Numbered from the stretch's first letter, positions 17,821 through 27,211 are shown. The stretch: DNA of 64,000 nucleotides from VRUE01 sp963748075 (GCA_963748075.1 CAVVHQ010000044.1:15364-79363); one strand, 5' to 3'. Numbers and translations are program-made. The notes: generated by a model from the sequence alone, not told the origin.

Positions 17821-18848
17821 GCGAACACCGCGCGCTCGACGGCGCTCAGGTCGTTCTCGCAGTTGACGACCGGCGGGGCTTTGGAGAGGGCGGTGTCGGG
17901 GTCCTTGAGGCCGTGGCCGGTGAGCACGCAGACGACCGACTCGGGCGGCGCGGCGCCCTCGGACCCGGGCAGGCCGTGGGCAAGCAGGCCGGCGACCGAG
18001 GCGGCCGAGGCCGGCTCGCAGAAGACCCCCTCGCCGGCGGCCAGCCAGCGGTAGGCGTCGAGGATCTGCTCGTCGGAGACCGCGGCGACGCGGCCCCGGG
18101 AGGCGGTGAAGGCGGCCATCGCCTCCTCCCAGCGGGCCGGGTTGCCGATCCGGATCGCCGAGGCGACCGTCTCCGGGTGGGCGACCGGGGCGCCCCGCAC
18201 CAGCGGCGCCGCCCCCTCGGCCTGGAAGCCGTAGAGGACCGGGGCCGTACCCAGCTCCTGGAATCCCTGCCAGTAGGCGGTCACGTTGCCGGCGTTGCCG
18301 ACCGGGATCGCCAGCGCGCCGGGCGCCTCGCCGAGCTCGTCGACGACCTCGAAGGCCGCCGTCTTCTGGCCCTCGATCCGGTACTGGTTGACCGAGTTGA
18401 CCAGCTCGATCGGGTGCCTCTCGGCCAGCTCGCGCACCAATGTCAGCGCCTCGTCGAAATTGGCCTGCAGGGCGATCACCCGCGCCCCGTGCATCAGCGC
18501 CTGCGCCAGCTTGCCGATCGCGATCTTCCCCTCCGGGACGATCACCGCGCCGCGCAGCCCGGCCCGGGCCGCGTAGGCGGCGGTGCTGGCCGCCGTGTTG
18601 CCGGTCGAGGCACAGATGATCGCCTCCGCCCCGCTCCCCTTCGCCCGCGACACCGCGACGGTCATCCCCCGGTCCTTGAACGACCCGGTCGGATTGGCCC
18701 CCTCGAACTTCAGGTAGGCCCGAACCCCCAGCCGCTCCGACAACCGCGGTGCCTCGATCAACGGAGTGGATCCCTCGTTGAGGGTGACTACGGGGTCGTC
18801 TGCCTCCAGCGGAAGCCGATCGCGGTACCGCTCGATCAGCGGCCTCAA
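17817..18848 (-). CDS. thrC: Threonine synthase
   Basis: This PLP enzyme converts O-phosphohomoserine to threonine. The PLP lysine is in NPTGSFKDRGMT, and the phosphate loop and domain signature include ASTGNTAASTAAYAARAG and IPVGNAGNVTAYWQG. The length of about 343 residues is right for the class. The TTG start at 18848 overlaps the hom stop as TTGA and gives MRPLIERYRDRLP. The longer upstream frame has no family similarity. It lies between hom and thrB in one operon. Confidence 0.95.
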   Translation of the reverse strand: MRPLIERYRDRLPLEADDPVVTLNEGSTPLIEAPRLSERLGVRAYLKFEGANPTGSFKDRGMTVAVSRAKGSGAEAIICASTGNTAASTAAYAARAGLRGAVIVPEGKIAIGKLAQALMHGARVIALQANFDEALTLVRELAERHPIELVNSVNQYRIEGQKTAAFEVVDELGEAPGALAIPVGNAGNVTAYWQGFQELGTAPVLYGFQAEGAAPLVRGAPVAHPETVASAIRIGNPARWEEAMAAFTASRGRVAAVSDEQILDAYRWLAAGEGVFCEPASAASVAGLLAHGLPGSEGAAPPESVVCVLTGHGLKDPDTALSKAPPVVNCENDLSAVERAVFA

Positions 18849-20068
18849 ACGAACTCCTCCTCGATGACGCGGATAAAGCGCGGCGCCGAGCGCAGCTCGC
18901 GCAGCGCGGCGATCTCCTCGACCGCGCTCGCGAAGCGCGACTCGAGGCACTCGTGGACGACCATCACCAGCCGCGCGTCGTCGCCGATCCCGCGCTGCAC
19001 GACGCTCTTCACCGAGATCTCGTTCTCGCCCAGCACCCGGGCGATGTTGGCGAGCACGCCGGGTTCGTCCGCGACCTCGAGGTGCAGGTAGAACGACGAG
19101 CTGACGTCGGCGACCAGCGGCAACCGCTCGCGGGTCTCGTGGACCGGAACCTCGCCGGCGAGGATCGAGACGACGTCGCCGAGCACCGCCGCGGCGGTCT
19201 CGACCCCGCCGGCGCCGGGGCCGGACATCGTCACCTCGGTGATCGCCGGCGCCTCGACCATCACCGCGTTGAACGGCCCGCCGACCGGCGAGAGCGGGTG
19301 GCCGCCGTAGAGGAAGCAGGGGAAGACGCGGACGCTGATCCCGCCGACGCGGCGCTCGGCGACGCCGAGCAGCTTCAGCGAGAGGCCGAGCTCCTTGGCG
19401 TAGGCGAGGTCGTCGGGCTTGACCTGCTCGATCCCCTCGAAGGCGACCTCGTCGAGGGTGACCGGAGTGTGGAACGCGAGCCGGGCGAGGATCGCCATCT
19501 TCGCCGCCGCGTCGGCGCCGTTGACGTCGTCGGTCGGATCGGCCTCCGCGTAGCCCAGCTCCTGGGCGCGGGCGAGCACCTCCTCGTAAGCGGCGCCGGT
19601 CGCCGCCATCTCGGAGAGAATGAAGTTGGTGGTGCCGTTGACGATGCCGAAGACCTTGTCGATCTCCACTGCCCCGAAGCTCTCCTGGATGGTGCGGACG
19701 ATCGGGATCACTCCCGCCACCGCCGCCTCGAAGCGCAGCTGCACGCCAGCCTCGCGGGCCACACCGAACAGCTCCTCGCCGTGCTGGGCGAGCAGCTGCT
19801 TGTTGGCGGTGACGACCGACCGCCCCGCCCGCAGCGCGTCGAGCACGTAGCTGCGCGCCGGGTCGGTGCCGCCGATCAGCTCGACGATCAGCTCCGACTG
19901 CTCGAGGATGACACCGAAGTCGCCCTCCGAGCGGGTCAGCGTCCCGGCCAGCTCCGGCCGCCGCCCGGTCGCCGCCTCGACCGCCCCGGCGCGCTCGGCG
20001 AGCAGCGCGGCAAAGGCGCCGCCGACCGTGCCGCGCCCCAGCAGTCCGATGCGGACGGGCTCAGGCAT
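18845..20068 (-). CDS. hom: Homoserine dehydrogenase with C-terminal ACT domain
   Basis: It reduces aspartate semialdehyde to homoserine with NAD(P)H. The Rossmann motif GLLGRGTVGGAFAALL opens the protein, followed by VVTANKQLL, FGIVNGTTNFILSEM and the catalytic region YAEADPTDDVNGADAAAKMAIL. A C-terminal ACT domain (YLHLEVADEPGVLANIARVLGENEISVKS) suggests threonine feedback control. ATG 20068 is the start; it overlaps the lysA stop by 8 bp. Length is about 407 residues. Confidence 0.96.
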   Translation of the reverse strand: MPEPVRIGLLGRGTVGGAFAALLAERAGAVEAATGRRPELAGTLTRSEGDFGVILEQSELIVELIGGTDPARSYVLDALRAGRSVVTANKQLLAQHGEELFGVAREAGVQLRFEAAVAGVIPIVRTIQESFGAVEIDKVFGIVNGTTNFILSEMAATGAAYEEVLARAQELGYAEADPTDDVNGADAAAKMAILARLAFHTPVTLDEVAFEGIEQVKPDDLAYAKELGLSLKLLGVAERRVGGISVRVFPCFLYGGHPLSPVGGPFNAVMVEAPAITEVTMSGPGAGGVETAAAVLGDVVSILAGEVPVHETRERLPLVADVSSSFYLHLEVADEPGVLANIARVLGENEISVKSVVQRGIGDDARLVMVVHECLESRFASAVEEIAALRELRSAPRFIRVIEEEFV

Positions 20069-21365
20069 CGCGGGCGGTGAGGTCCTCGTAGGTCTCGCGT
20101 CGCACCACGACGCGCGCCTCGCCGTCGCGGCAGAAGACGACCGGTGGGCGCGGCACGCCGTTGTAGTTGCTGGCCGTCGCGTAGCCATAGGCGCCGGTCG
20201 CCGGGGTGACCAGCACGTCGCCGACCGCGGGGGCGGCGAGCATCGCGTCGCGGATCAGCACGTCGCCCGACTCGCAGTGCATGCCGGCGACCGTCGCCGG
20301 GGTGTCGGGGACGGCGCCCGCCCGGTCGGCGATCAGCGCTTCGTAGCGCGAGCCGTAGAGCATCGGCCGCAGGTTGTCCGACATTCCGCCGTCGACCGCG
20401 ACGTAGGTGCGCACGCCGGGGATCTCCTTCACCGTGCCGACCCGGTAGGCGGTGACGGCGGCGTTGCCGACCAGCGAGCGTCCCGGCTCGACCAGGACCC
20501 GGACCCCCTCGCCGAACACCTCGGCGACGCCGCGCACCTTGACGTCGACGTAGGCGTCGATCGAGGGCGGCTCGTCCTCGGCGGTGTAGGCGATGCCGAG
20601 CCCACCGCCGACGTTGACGGTCCGGCACCAGTCGCCGGCCAGCCCGCCGATCGCCTCGATCGCCAGCCGGTAGGGCTCCAGCTCGAAGATCTGCGAGCCG
20701 ATGTGGGCGTGCAGGCCGACCAGCTCGAGCGCGTCGCTGGCCAGCACCCGCTCGATCGCCCGCGCGGCCAGGCCGTCCTCGAGGCCGAAGCCGAACTTCG
20801 AGTCGAGCTGGCCGGTCTGCACGTAGTCGTGGGTGGAGGGCTTGATCCCCGGGGTGACGCGGATCAGCACCGGCTGGGGCTCATCGAGCAGCCGCTCGCA
20901 GCGCTCGATCTCGTCGAAGGAGTCGAGGATCAGGTGGCCGACCCCGGCTCGCGATGCGAAGAGGATCTCCTCGTCGCTCTTGTTGTTGCCGTGCATGTGG
21001 ATCCGCGCAGGGTCGAAGCCGGCGCGCAGCGCCATGTGCAGCTCGCCGCCCGAGGCGACATCGACCGAGAGCCCCTCCTCGGCGAACAGCCGGTAGGCGG
21101 CGGTGCAGGGGAACGCCTTGCTGGCGAACAGCACCTCGAAGTCGTCGGTGCGCCGCTCGAACGCCTCGCGGTAGGCGCGCGCCCGGCCGCGCATGTCGTC
21201 TTCCGCGTAGAGGTAGGCGGGGGTTCCCAGCTCGGCGGCCAGCTCGACCACGTCGCAGCCGCCTATCTCGAGCCGTCCCAGCTCGTTGACGCGGCTACCG
21301 GCCGGGAAGACCGCTGAGCCCGCGATCGGGTCGGCGACCGCACCCGCCTGTCCGCGCTCCGTCAT
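20061..21365 (-). CDS. lysA: Diaminopimelate decarboxylase
   Basis: This enzyme makes L-lysine by decarboxylating meso-diaminopimelate, using PLP. The 434-residue fold-III enzyme shows the PLP lysine in VLFASKAFPC, HMHGNNKSDEEI, HAHIGSQI, the glycine-rich NVGGGLGIAY, the EPGRSLV motif and the catalytic CESGDVL cysteine near the C-terminus. It is the first gene of the lysA-hom-thrC-thrB operon, linking lysine and threonine branches. No leader peptide or lysine riboswitch was seen in the 70 bp upstream. Confidence 0.97.
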   Translation of the reverse strand: MTERGQAGAVADPIAGSAVFPAGSRVNELGRLEIGGCDVVELAAELGTPAYLYAEDDMRGRARAYREAFERRTDDFEVLFASKAFPCTAAYRLFAEEGLSVDVASGGELHMALRAGFDPARIHMHGNNKSDEEILFASRAGVGHLILDSFDEIERCERLLDEPQPVLIRVTPGIKPSTHDYVQTGQLDSKFGFGLEDGLAARAIERVLASDALELVGLHAHIGSQIFELEPYRLAIEAIGGLAGDWCRTVNVGGGLGIAYTAEDEPPSIDAYVDVKVRGVAEVFGEGVRVLVEPGRSLVGNAAVTAYRVGTVKEIPGVRTYVAVDGGMSDNLRPMLYGSRYEALIADRAGAVPDTPATVAGMHCESGDVLIRDAMLAAPAVGDVLVTPATGAYGYATASNYNGVPRPPVVFCRDGEARVVVRRETYEDLTARDA

Positions 21366-21435
21366 CGGACCGCATTGTGACTGGAAATCCGCGGGCCACG
21401 GTCACTGGCCGCCGCCGAGCAAGCCGCCGACCGCT

Positions 21436-22632
21436 CTACAGGTAGCCCATCGGGTCGGTGGACGCGCCGTCGACCCGCACCTCGAAATGGACGTGCGGGC
21501 CGAAGCAGTGCCCGGTGCAGTCGCTGTAGCCGATCACCTGGCCCTGGGAGACCCCCTGCCCGGGAGAGACGGCGAACGACGCCTGGTGCGCGTAGCAGGT
21601 CGAGAGCCCGCCGCCGTGCTCGATGCAGGTGAAGTTGCCGTAGCCACCGCTGCTCGCCTCCGACTCGGTGAAGATCACCGTGCCCGCCGCGGCGGCGCGG
21701 ATCGGCGTGCCGCTCGGCACCGCGATGTCGATCCCCTCGTGGAACTCGCCGCCGCCGAAGCGGGGCCCGAAGCCGGAGACGACCGGCCCGTCGACCGGCC
21801 AGATCAGGCCGCTGCCGTTGCCCCCGCGGATCGGACCGGCGGGGAGCGGGGCCGATCCCGTCCCTGCCAGCCTCGCGGCGAGCTTGGCCTGGATCGAGGC
21901 GACGTCGCCGTCCAGGTTCTGCTCGGTCTCTTCGATCTTCGTCAGCGCCCGCTCGCGACCGCGGCGCGCCGCGACCAGCTGGGCCTGGCGGCTCTGGACG
22001 GCCGCCCTGGCGCTCGCCAGGGCCTGCTCTTCGGCGGCGATCGCGTCGCGGGCGGATTCGATCCTGTCCTTGGCGGCGCGCAGCCGGGCGACGGTGCGCT
22101 TCACCTGGTCGCGCAGCTCGCGCACCCGGCTGACCACCGCTTCGTCGAGCCCGTGGATGCGGTTCAGGTACTCGGTTCGATTGACCAGCTCCTCGTAGCC
22201 GCCGGCCTCGACGATCACGCTGAGCAGGTCGGGGGTGCCGGCCTCGTACATCGCCACCAGCCGCTCGCGGAGCGCCACCAGCGCCCGCTTGAGCCGCGCC
22301 CTGACCACCGCCAGGTGCTTCCTGGCGACGTCGAGCTCGGCGACCGCGCGGTTCAGCTCGGCCTGCTTGGCTCGCAGCCGAGCCCGCACCGCCACCTCGC
22401 GCGAGCGCAGCGCCGCCACCTCGCCGGTCAGCCGTTCGATCCGCTCGCGGTAGCGCGAGATCGTCGTGGTCAGCACGCCCTTGCGTTGCCGAACCTTCGA
22501 GAGCTTCGCTTCCTTCGCGTCGAGCTTCGACTGGAGATCCTTGGCCGGCGCCACGGCGCTGCAAAGCAGCAGCACGACGAGCGCCGCCACGGCAGCGAGC
22601 AGAGCCGCCGGGGCACGGCGAGTCTCAAGCAT
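21436..22632 (-). CDS. Murein hydrolase activator/M23 peptidase with coiled coil (EnvC-like)
   Basis: This secreted protein has an N-terminal signal (APAALLAAVAALVVLLLCSAVAPA), a long coiled coil (about residues 30-245) and a C-terminal M23 domain. The metal-binding motifs are present: HEGIDIAVPSGTPIRA, where the usual HxxxD is HEGID, then CYAHQ and GPHVHFEVR, so catalysis is possible. The layout matches EnvC/NlpD-type and RipA-like cell-separation factors. ATG 22632 puts the signal at the start; an upstream extension reads into the family III repeat and is rejected. Confidence 0.9.
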   Translation of the reverse strand: MLETRRAPAALLAAVAALVVLLLCSAVAPAKDLQSKLDAKEAKLSKVRQRKGVLTTTISRYRERIERLTGEVAALRSREVAVRARLRAKQAELNRAVAELDVARKHLAVVRARLKRALVALRERLVAMYEAGTPDLLSVIVEAGGYEELVNRTEYLNRIHGLDEAVVSRVRELRDQVKRTVARLRAAKDRIESARDAIAAEEQALASARAAVQSRQAQLVAARRGRERALTKIEETEQNLDGDVASIQAKLAARLAGTGSAPLPAGPIRGGNGSGLIWPVDGPVVSGFGPRFGGGEFHEGIDIAVPSGTPIRAAAAGTVIFTESEASSGGYGNFTCIEHGGGLSTCYAHQASFAVSPGQGVSQGQVIGYSDCTGHCFGPHVHFEVRVDGASTDPMGYL

Positions 22633-22703
22633 GGCGATGCAGGCTAGCGATGCTTCGGTGCGGTCACGAAACAACATCCAGATGCTGCAACCCCGCTTGC
22701 GAA

Positions 22704-22862
22704 GGCCACCCCCGGCTTTGCCTGGAAGGTCGCCTCCGATCAAAGCAGCGACGCGGCGGGCTGAGGCTCCGATTCAGCCGACTGGGACTTTTACCCCCGT
22801 TATTGGGGGTCAAAGTCCCAGTCGAGCGCACGGCGATCGGGTTGGAGCCAACCCGGTACGCA
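22704..22862. repeat. Dispersed repeat family III, copy 1 (159 bp)
   Basis: This segment is repeated in opposite orientation at 45141-45299, with the same length and six differences by hand alignment. It holds a hairpin at 22780-22823 (GACTGGGACTTT, CCCCC, loop, GGGGG, AAAGTCCCAGTC) and a GGGTTGG/CCAACCC hairpin near its right end. Two of the six differences form a compensatory pair in the first stem (C-G here, T-A in the other copy). It lies between the M23 and acyl-CoA dehydrogenase genes. Confidence 0.85.
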
Positions 22863-24128
22863 CTACGCAGCTACCGGCTCCGGCTTCTCCTTGGTCGCCT
22901 CCGCAGCCACTTCGGCGGCGTACCCGAGCCGCTCGCCGTATTCGCGCGCCTGCATGCGGGAGATCACCATCCGCTGGATCTCCGCCGTTCCCTCGAACAG
23001 CTGGTAGATCTTCGCGTCGCGGAAGAACTTCTCCAGCGGCGACTCGGTGCTCCAGGCGTCGGGGCCGACCAGCTCCATCAGCGTCGTCGTCGCCCACATC
23101 GTCACGTCGCCGGCCTTCAGCTTCGACATCGAGCCCTGGCCGCCGCGCATCGGGATGCCGTTGCGCCCCATCCAGGCGGCGCGCTGGACCAGCAGCCGCG
23201 CCGCCTCGATCTCGGTCGCGACATCGGCGAGCGTCTGCTGGATGCGCTGCGTCTGCAACAGCGGCGTGCCGCCCTCGGAGCGGCCGTCGAGGTACTCGAG
23301 GGTCCACTCGTAGGCGGCCTGCGCGATGCCGAGCGCCGAGGCGCCGACGATCGGCCTGGTGATCTCGAAGGTGGCGAGCGCATCGGCGCCGCGCGACTTC
23401 TTGCCTTCTCGGCCGCGCTGCAGCTTGCGCTCCAGCTTCTCCTCGCCGCCGAGCAGGTTCTCGGCCGGGACGCGGCAGTCCTCGAGGATCACCTCAGCGG
23501 TGTGGGAGGCACGGATGCCCAGCTTCGACTCCTTCTTGCCCTGACCGAGGCCCGGCGTCCCCTTGGGGATCACGAAGGACGCCTGGCCGCGGGTGCCCAG
23601 GGCCGGGTCGACGGTGGCGACGACGACGTGGACGTCGGCGATGCCGCCGTTGGTGATGAAGACCTTGGTCCCGTTCAGCACCCACTCGTCGCCGTCGCGC
23701 TTCGCGGTCGTCTTCAGGCTCTTCACGTCGGAGCCCGCCTGCGGCTCGGTGACCGCGTAGGCGCCGAGCTTGACCTCGTCGCCGGTCCCGAAGCACTCGG
23801 GGACCCAGCGGGCGATCTGCTCGGGGGTGCCGGAGGACGCGACCCCGGCGGCGGCCAGGCCGGAGCCGCTGATCGCCAGGGCGATGCCGGCGCAGCCCCA
23901 GTGGAACTCTTCGGCGGAGATCACCTGCATCTGGCCATCGGCATCGCTGGCCGAGCGCTGGATCGCCTCGAGCCCCTGGAAGCCCTGCACCCGCGCCTCT
24001 CTTATTACTTCCCAGGGGGTGCTCTCCTCTGCGTCGTGCTTGCGCGCCGCCGGGCGGATCACGTCGCGGGCGAAGGCCCGGCAACTGTCCTTGAACTCCT
24101 GCTGCTCCTCGTTTAGCGCGAAATCCAT
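22863..24128 (-). CDS. Acyl-CoA dehydrogenase
   Basis: This 421-residue FAD enzyme forms the trans-2-enoyl-CoA in beta-oxidation. It shows YAVTEPQAGSDVKSLKT (FAD/substrate signature), VLNGTKVFITNGG, and the C-terminal signature YQLFEGTAEIQRMVISR containing the catalytic glutamate region. The N-terminus MDFALNEEQQEFKDSCR is standard. A TTGACTGGTCAGTCAA palindrome lies 31 bp upstream, the same as near the thiolase and hydroxyacyl-CoA dehydrogenase genes, suggesting shared control by a TetR-type repressor. The stop adjoins the family III repeat. Confidence 0.95.
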   Translation of the reverse strand: MDFALNEEQQEFKDSCRAFARDVIRPAARKHDAEESTPWEVIREARVQGFQGLEAIQRSASDADGQMQVISAEEFHWGCAGIALAISGSGLAAAGVASSGTPEQIARWVPECFGTGDEVKLGAYAVTEPQAGSDVKSLKTTAKRDGDEWVLNGTKVFITNGGIADVHVVVATVDPALGTRGQASFVIPKGTPGLGQGKKESKLGIRASHTAEVILEDCRVPAENLLGGEEKLERKLQRGREGKKSRGADALATFEITRPIVGASALGIAQAAYEWTLEYLDGRSEGGTPLLQTQRIQQTLADVATEIEAARLLVQRAAWMGRNGIPMRGGQGSMSKLKAGDVTMWATTTLMELVGPDAWSTESPLEKFFRDAKIYQLFEGTAEIQRMVISRMQAREYGERLGYAAEVAAEATKEKPEPVAA

Positions 24129-24158
24129 GCGACCCCCTTGCGACGACGCCTTCGTTGA

Positions 24159-24174
24159 TTGACTGGTCAGTCAA
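24159..24174. promoter_or_regulatory. TetR-type operator palindrome
   Basis: TTGACTGGTCAGTCAA is a perfect 16-bp palindrome between the divergent acyl-CoA dehydrogenase (start 24128) and the CWB2-like gene (start 24232). The same palindrome, with one end base changed, is at 37245-37260. TetR-family fatty-acid regulators bind sites of this form; which regulator acts here is not visible in the window. Confidence 0.72.
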
Positions 24175-24231
24175 CCAGTCCTCCACAGCTTAGCTGACCG
24201 ACCAGCCAGGACTGCGCGGTAGCTTTTCCAC

Positions 24232-25539
24232 GTGGCGGGCGAGCGACCGATCAACGCCGACATGCCGGTAGCGGGGCCGCGCGAGGCCCCCGCGCCCGCT
24301 CCGCGGAAGCCGCGGCGCAGGCCGATCCCGGGCGCGCTGAAGGTGATCGCCGGGCTGTTCGTGCTCGCCGTCGCCTTCATCGTCGCGGCGATCGTCGGCG
24401 GCAACTCGGGGGGCGGCGAACCGACCTCGAGCGCGCCGGCCCCGCCGCCGGCCGAGAGCGGCGGCGGCGCGCCGGCCGAAACGCCTCCCTCCCGGCCGGC
24501 AAGCGAGCTCGGCTACCCGGAGTTCGCGACCGCCAACACGACCAGGGTCGGCGGGAGCGATCCGGCCTCCAACGCGGCCGCCGCAGCCCTCGCCGCCTAC
24601 CCGTCGACCGAGCCGGCGCAGCGGCCCGGCGCCGTCGCCCTGGCCGACGCGTCGGACTGGCGCGGCGCGATCGCCGCCTCCGTGCTGATGGCCCCGCCGC
24701 TAGGGGCGCCGCTCCTGGTCTCCGAAGCGGGCGGGTTGCCTGAGGCGAGCGCGCAGGCGCTCGACGCGCTCGATCCGCAGGGCAGACGGGACACGCGGGG
24801 CACCCAGGCGTTCGTCCTAGGAGGGGCGGCGGCGCCCGAAGACGCGAAGACGACCGACGTCGGGGCCACGGGCATCGCCGGCGCCGCGGCGATCGCGGCG
24901 CTGCGCGACAGGCTGTTCGGCTCGCCGCCGAAGCACGTCGTCGTCGCCCCCGCGGAAGAGCCCGCCTTCGCGATGCCCGCCGCCGCCTGGGCGGCGCGCT
25001 CCGGAGATCCGGTCCTGTTCAGCAACGCCGGGGCGCTGCCCAAGGCGACCGCAGCGGCGTTGAAGCGCCACCCACACGCGCCCGTCTACGTGCTCGGCCC
25101 CTCCACGGCGATCTCCTCGCGGGTGGTCCGCGAAATCGCCAAGCTCGCCGGCAGCGTGCACCGGGTCGCCGGCGAGGATCCGGTCGCCAACGCGATCGAA
25201 CTGGCCCGTTACGCAAGGGGCGGCTTCGGCTGGAACGTCAACGACCCGGGCCACGGCTTCGTCGTCGCGCGCTCCGAGGAGCCGCTCGCCGCGGCCGCGG
25301 CCGCGGCGCTCTCGGCCTCCGGCGCCTGGGGGCCGCTGCTGCTCACCGACGACGCCGCTAGGCTTCCCGGTGCGGTGCGCGGCTACCTGCTCGACGTCAA
25401 GCCGGGCTACACCACCGACCCGACGCGCGCCTTCTACAACCACGTCTGGGTGATCGGAGACCAGGAGGAAATCGAGGTGACCGAGCAGGGCGAAATCGAC
25501 GAGCTGGCCGCGCTGGCCAAGATCGGAGGGGGACGGTGA
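24232..25539 (+). CDS. Membrane-anchored protein with cell wall-binding (CWB2-like) repeats
   Basis: This 435-residue protein has a basic proline-rich N-terminus, a membrane segment (KVIAGLFVLAVAFIVAAIVGG, about 42-62) and a Pro/Ser/Gly linker. The extracytoplasmic domain contains TRVGGSDPASNAAAAALAAYPS, ASDWRGAIAASVLMAPPLGAPLL and PVYVLGPSTAISSRVVREI. The pattern of VxGxD, ADA..D and PVLL..G units matches the CWB2 domains that bind anionic wall polymers. The start is GTG at 24232. It forms a tight operon with the next two genes (4-bp overlaps). Confidence 0.82.
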   Translation: MAGERPINADMPVAGPREAPAPAPRKPRRRPIPGALKVIAGLFVLAVAFIVAAIVGGNSGGGEPTSSAPAPPPAESGGGAPAETPPSRPASELGYPEFATANTTRVGGSDPASNAAAAALAAYPSTEPAQRPGAVALADASDWRGAIAASVLMAPPLGAPLLVSEAGGLPEASAQALDALDPQGRRDTRGTQAFVLGGAAAPEDAKTTDVGATGIAGAAAIAALRDRLFGSPPKHVVVAPAEEPAFAMPAAAWAARSGDPVLFSNAGALPKATAAALKRHPHAPVYVLGPSTAISSRVVREIAKLAGSVHRVAGEDPVANAIELARYARGGFGWNVNDPGHGFVVARSEEPLAAAAAAALSASGAWGPLLLTDDAARLPGAVRGYLLDVKPGYTTDPTRAFYNHVWVIGDQEEIEVTEQGEIDELAALAKIGGGR

Positions 25540-25787
25540 GCGAGGCGGAGAGCCCGGCGCTGCTGGGCGACGCGCACGAGGTGACCGCCGAGGACGTCCG
25601 CGCCCTCGCCGGCCCGTCCACCCCTCACTTCGCGCTGCAGGTGCGCAACCGCATCCGGCGGCTGATCGAGCCGCTTCCGGCCCACCACCCCGCTCGGGTC
25701 GAAGGGGAACGGAAGATCGCCGAGCTGGAGGACCTCGCCGAGCACAGCGGCGACCCGCGCGGCACGATGGGCATCGGCCAGCGATGA
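25536..25787 (+). CDS. Small conserved-type protein of unknown function
   Basis: This is an 83-residue, helical, soluble protein starting at GTG 25536 inside the stop of the CWB2-like gene. Its stop overlaps the next gene's start. It contains ALQVRNRIRRLIEPLPAHHP and ERKIAELEDLAEHSGDPRG, and no cysteines or membrane segments. The double overlap supports real translation. I do not recognise the family. The basic first helix and acidic second helix would suit a nucleic-acid or protein adaptor, but that is speculation. Confidence 0.72.
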   Translation: MSEAESPALLGDAHEVTAEDVRALAGPSTPHFALQVRNRIRRLIEPLPAHHPARVEGERKIAELEDLAEHSGDPRGTMGIGQR

Positions 25788-26452
25788 AGGGGCTGGCGCC
25801 GGGCGTCTGGCGCCTCAAGGAGCTGCCGACCCCGACGATCAACGTCTACCTCGCCGAGGACGTGCTGATCGACGCCGGCCGCCGCTGGGACCGGCGCCGC
25901 GTCTTCGCCGAGCTGGAGTGCCGCGAGCTGTCGATGGTCGCGCTGACCCACGTCCATCCCGACCACCAGGGCGTCGCCAAGGACATCTGCGAGGCGCGCG
26001 GCGTCCCGCTCGCCTGCCACGCCGACGACGTCGACGCGATGGAGGGCCGCCGGCCGGTCCAGGAGGCGCACCGCGGCCATCCCGTCAACCGGGTGATCAA
26101 GGCCCTCTGGGAGGGGCCGCCCTACCGGGTCGAGCGGGTGCTGAACGATGGCGACGAAGTCGCCGGCTTCCGGGTCGTGCACGCGCCGGGCCACGCCCGC
26201 GGCGAGGTGATCTTCTTCCGCGAGTCCGACCGGGTGGCGATCTGCGGCGACGTGATCCGCAACATGAGCTACGCGACCGCGCTGCCGGGGATCAAGGAGC
26301 CGCCGAAGATCTTCACCTACGACCCGGCCGAGAACCGCCGCTCGATCCGCAAGCTCGCCGACCTCAACCCGACGATCATCCTCCCCGGCCACGGCCCGGC
26401 GGTGACCGACATGGCGAAGTTCGAGCGCTTCGTCGCCGCGCTACCCGCCTGA
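25784..26452 (+). CDS. MBL-fold metallo-hydrolase
   Basis: This 222-residue metallo-beta-lactamase-fold enzyme has the zinc motif THVHPDHQG, the second histidine in VVHAPGHARGE, the aspartate in AICGDVIRN and the last histidine in IILPGHGPAV. It resembles glyoxalase II-like hydrolases. Substrate unknown. It is the third gene of the CWB2-like/small-ORF/MBL unit with an ATGA overlap, and its 3' end overlaps the convergent membrane gene by 12 bp. Confidence 0.9.
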   Translation: MKGLAPGVWRLKELPTPTINVYLAEDVLIDAGRRWDRRRVFAELECRELSMVALTHVHPDHQGVAKDICEARGVPLACHADDVDAMEGRRPVQEAHRGHPVNRVIKALWEGPPYRVERVLNDGDEVAGFRVVHAPGHARGEVIFFRESDRVAICGDVIRNMSYATALPGIKEPPKIFTYDPAENRRSIRKLADLNPTIILPGHGPAVTDMAKFERFVAALPA

Positions 26453-27124
26453 CGGCGTCACCCGCGGCTCCCTGACCAGCGTCGCTCCCATTGCCAGCAG
26501 CCAGACGATGAAGCCGAGGAAGGCGATCACGCCCAGCGCCCCGTCCGAGGGCGAGAAGGCCCCGGTCTCGCTGAACGTGCCGACCACCCCGACCACGAAC
26601 GCGTAGACGGCGACGATCACGCTGTAGACGCAGACCAGGCCCGGAACCGCCTTGGCGCGAATCCCGAGCGCCCCGGTCGCCGCCGTCAGCACGGTGAGTC
26701 CGACGAGGAAGAACAGGTAGCCGAACAGGCTCACGTCCCAGAGGCCGAGGGTGATGTCGGCTCCCAGCGTCCCGGCGTGATAGCTCGCTGCCGCACCGGC
26801 GGCGCTGCCGACCAGGCCGCCGACCGCGACGAGCACGCCGCCGACCAGGGCCACGGCCGAGAGCCGCGCCGCCGTCTCTGCCCCGCGCAGGCGGTAGAAG
26901 ACGCTGCCCAGGAACCAGGCGAAGGCGACGATCGCCGCGAATTGGAAGGCGATCGCGGCCTGGATGCCGCCGTGGTTGTCGAGCACGTAGGACTGCACTT
27001 CGGCCGCGCTCTCGTCGAAGCCGGGCGGGCTGCCACTGGGACCGAAGACGAAAGAGAGGATGAGCAGGACGGCGGCGGCGATCCCCATCGACGCCCCGAC
27101 CTTCGGCCAGGAATCCTCAGACAT
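26441..27124 (-). CDS. Multi-pass membrane protein of unknown function
   Basis: This 227-residue protein from ATG 27124 has a GGAGG 7 nt upstream in its leader. It has about six hydrophobic segments (ASMGIAAAVLLILSFVFG, AAIAFQFAAIVAFAWFLGSVF, LSAVALVGGVLVAVGGLVGSA, LFGYLFFLVGLTVLTAATGAL, VCVYSVIVAVYAFVVGVVG and VIAFLGFIVWLLAMGATLV). There is no catalytic motif. It resembles small actinobacterial membrane proteins of undefined role. Its 3' end overlaps the MBL gene. Confidence 0.8.
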   Translation of the reverse strand: MSEDSWPKVGASMGIAAAVLLILSFVFGPSGSPPGFDESAAEVQSYVLDNHGGIQAAIAFQFAAIVAFAWFLGSVFYRLRGAETAARLSAVALVGGVLVAVGGLVGSAAGAAASYHAGTLGADITLGLWDVSLFGYLFFLVGLTVLTAATGALGIRAKAVPGLVCVYSVIVAVYAFVVGVVGTFSETGAFSPSDGALGVIAFLGFIVWLLAMGATLVREPRVTPSGG

Positions 27125-27211
27125 ATCTACACCTCCAGAGGAGAAGACGGACGAATCGATCCTAACTCTAGTTGCAATGCGCACGCAACCGCCGGCCGTT
27201 ACGCTTCAGCC

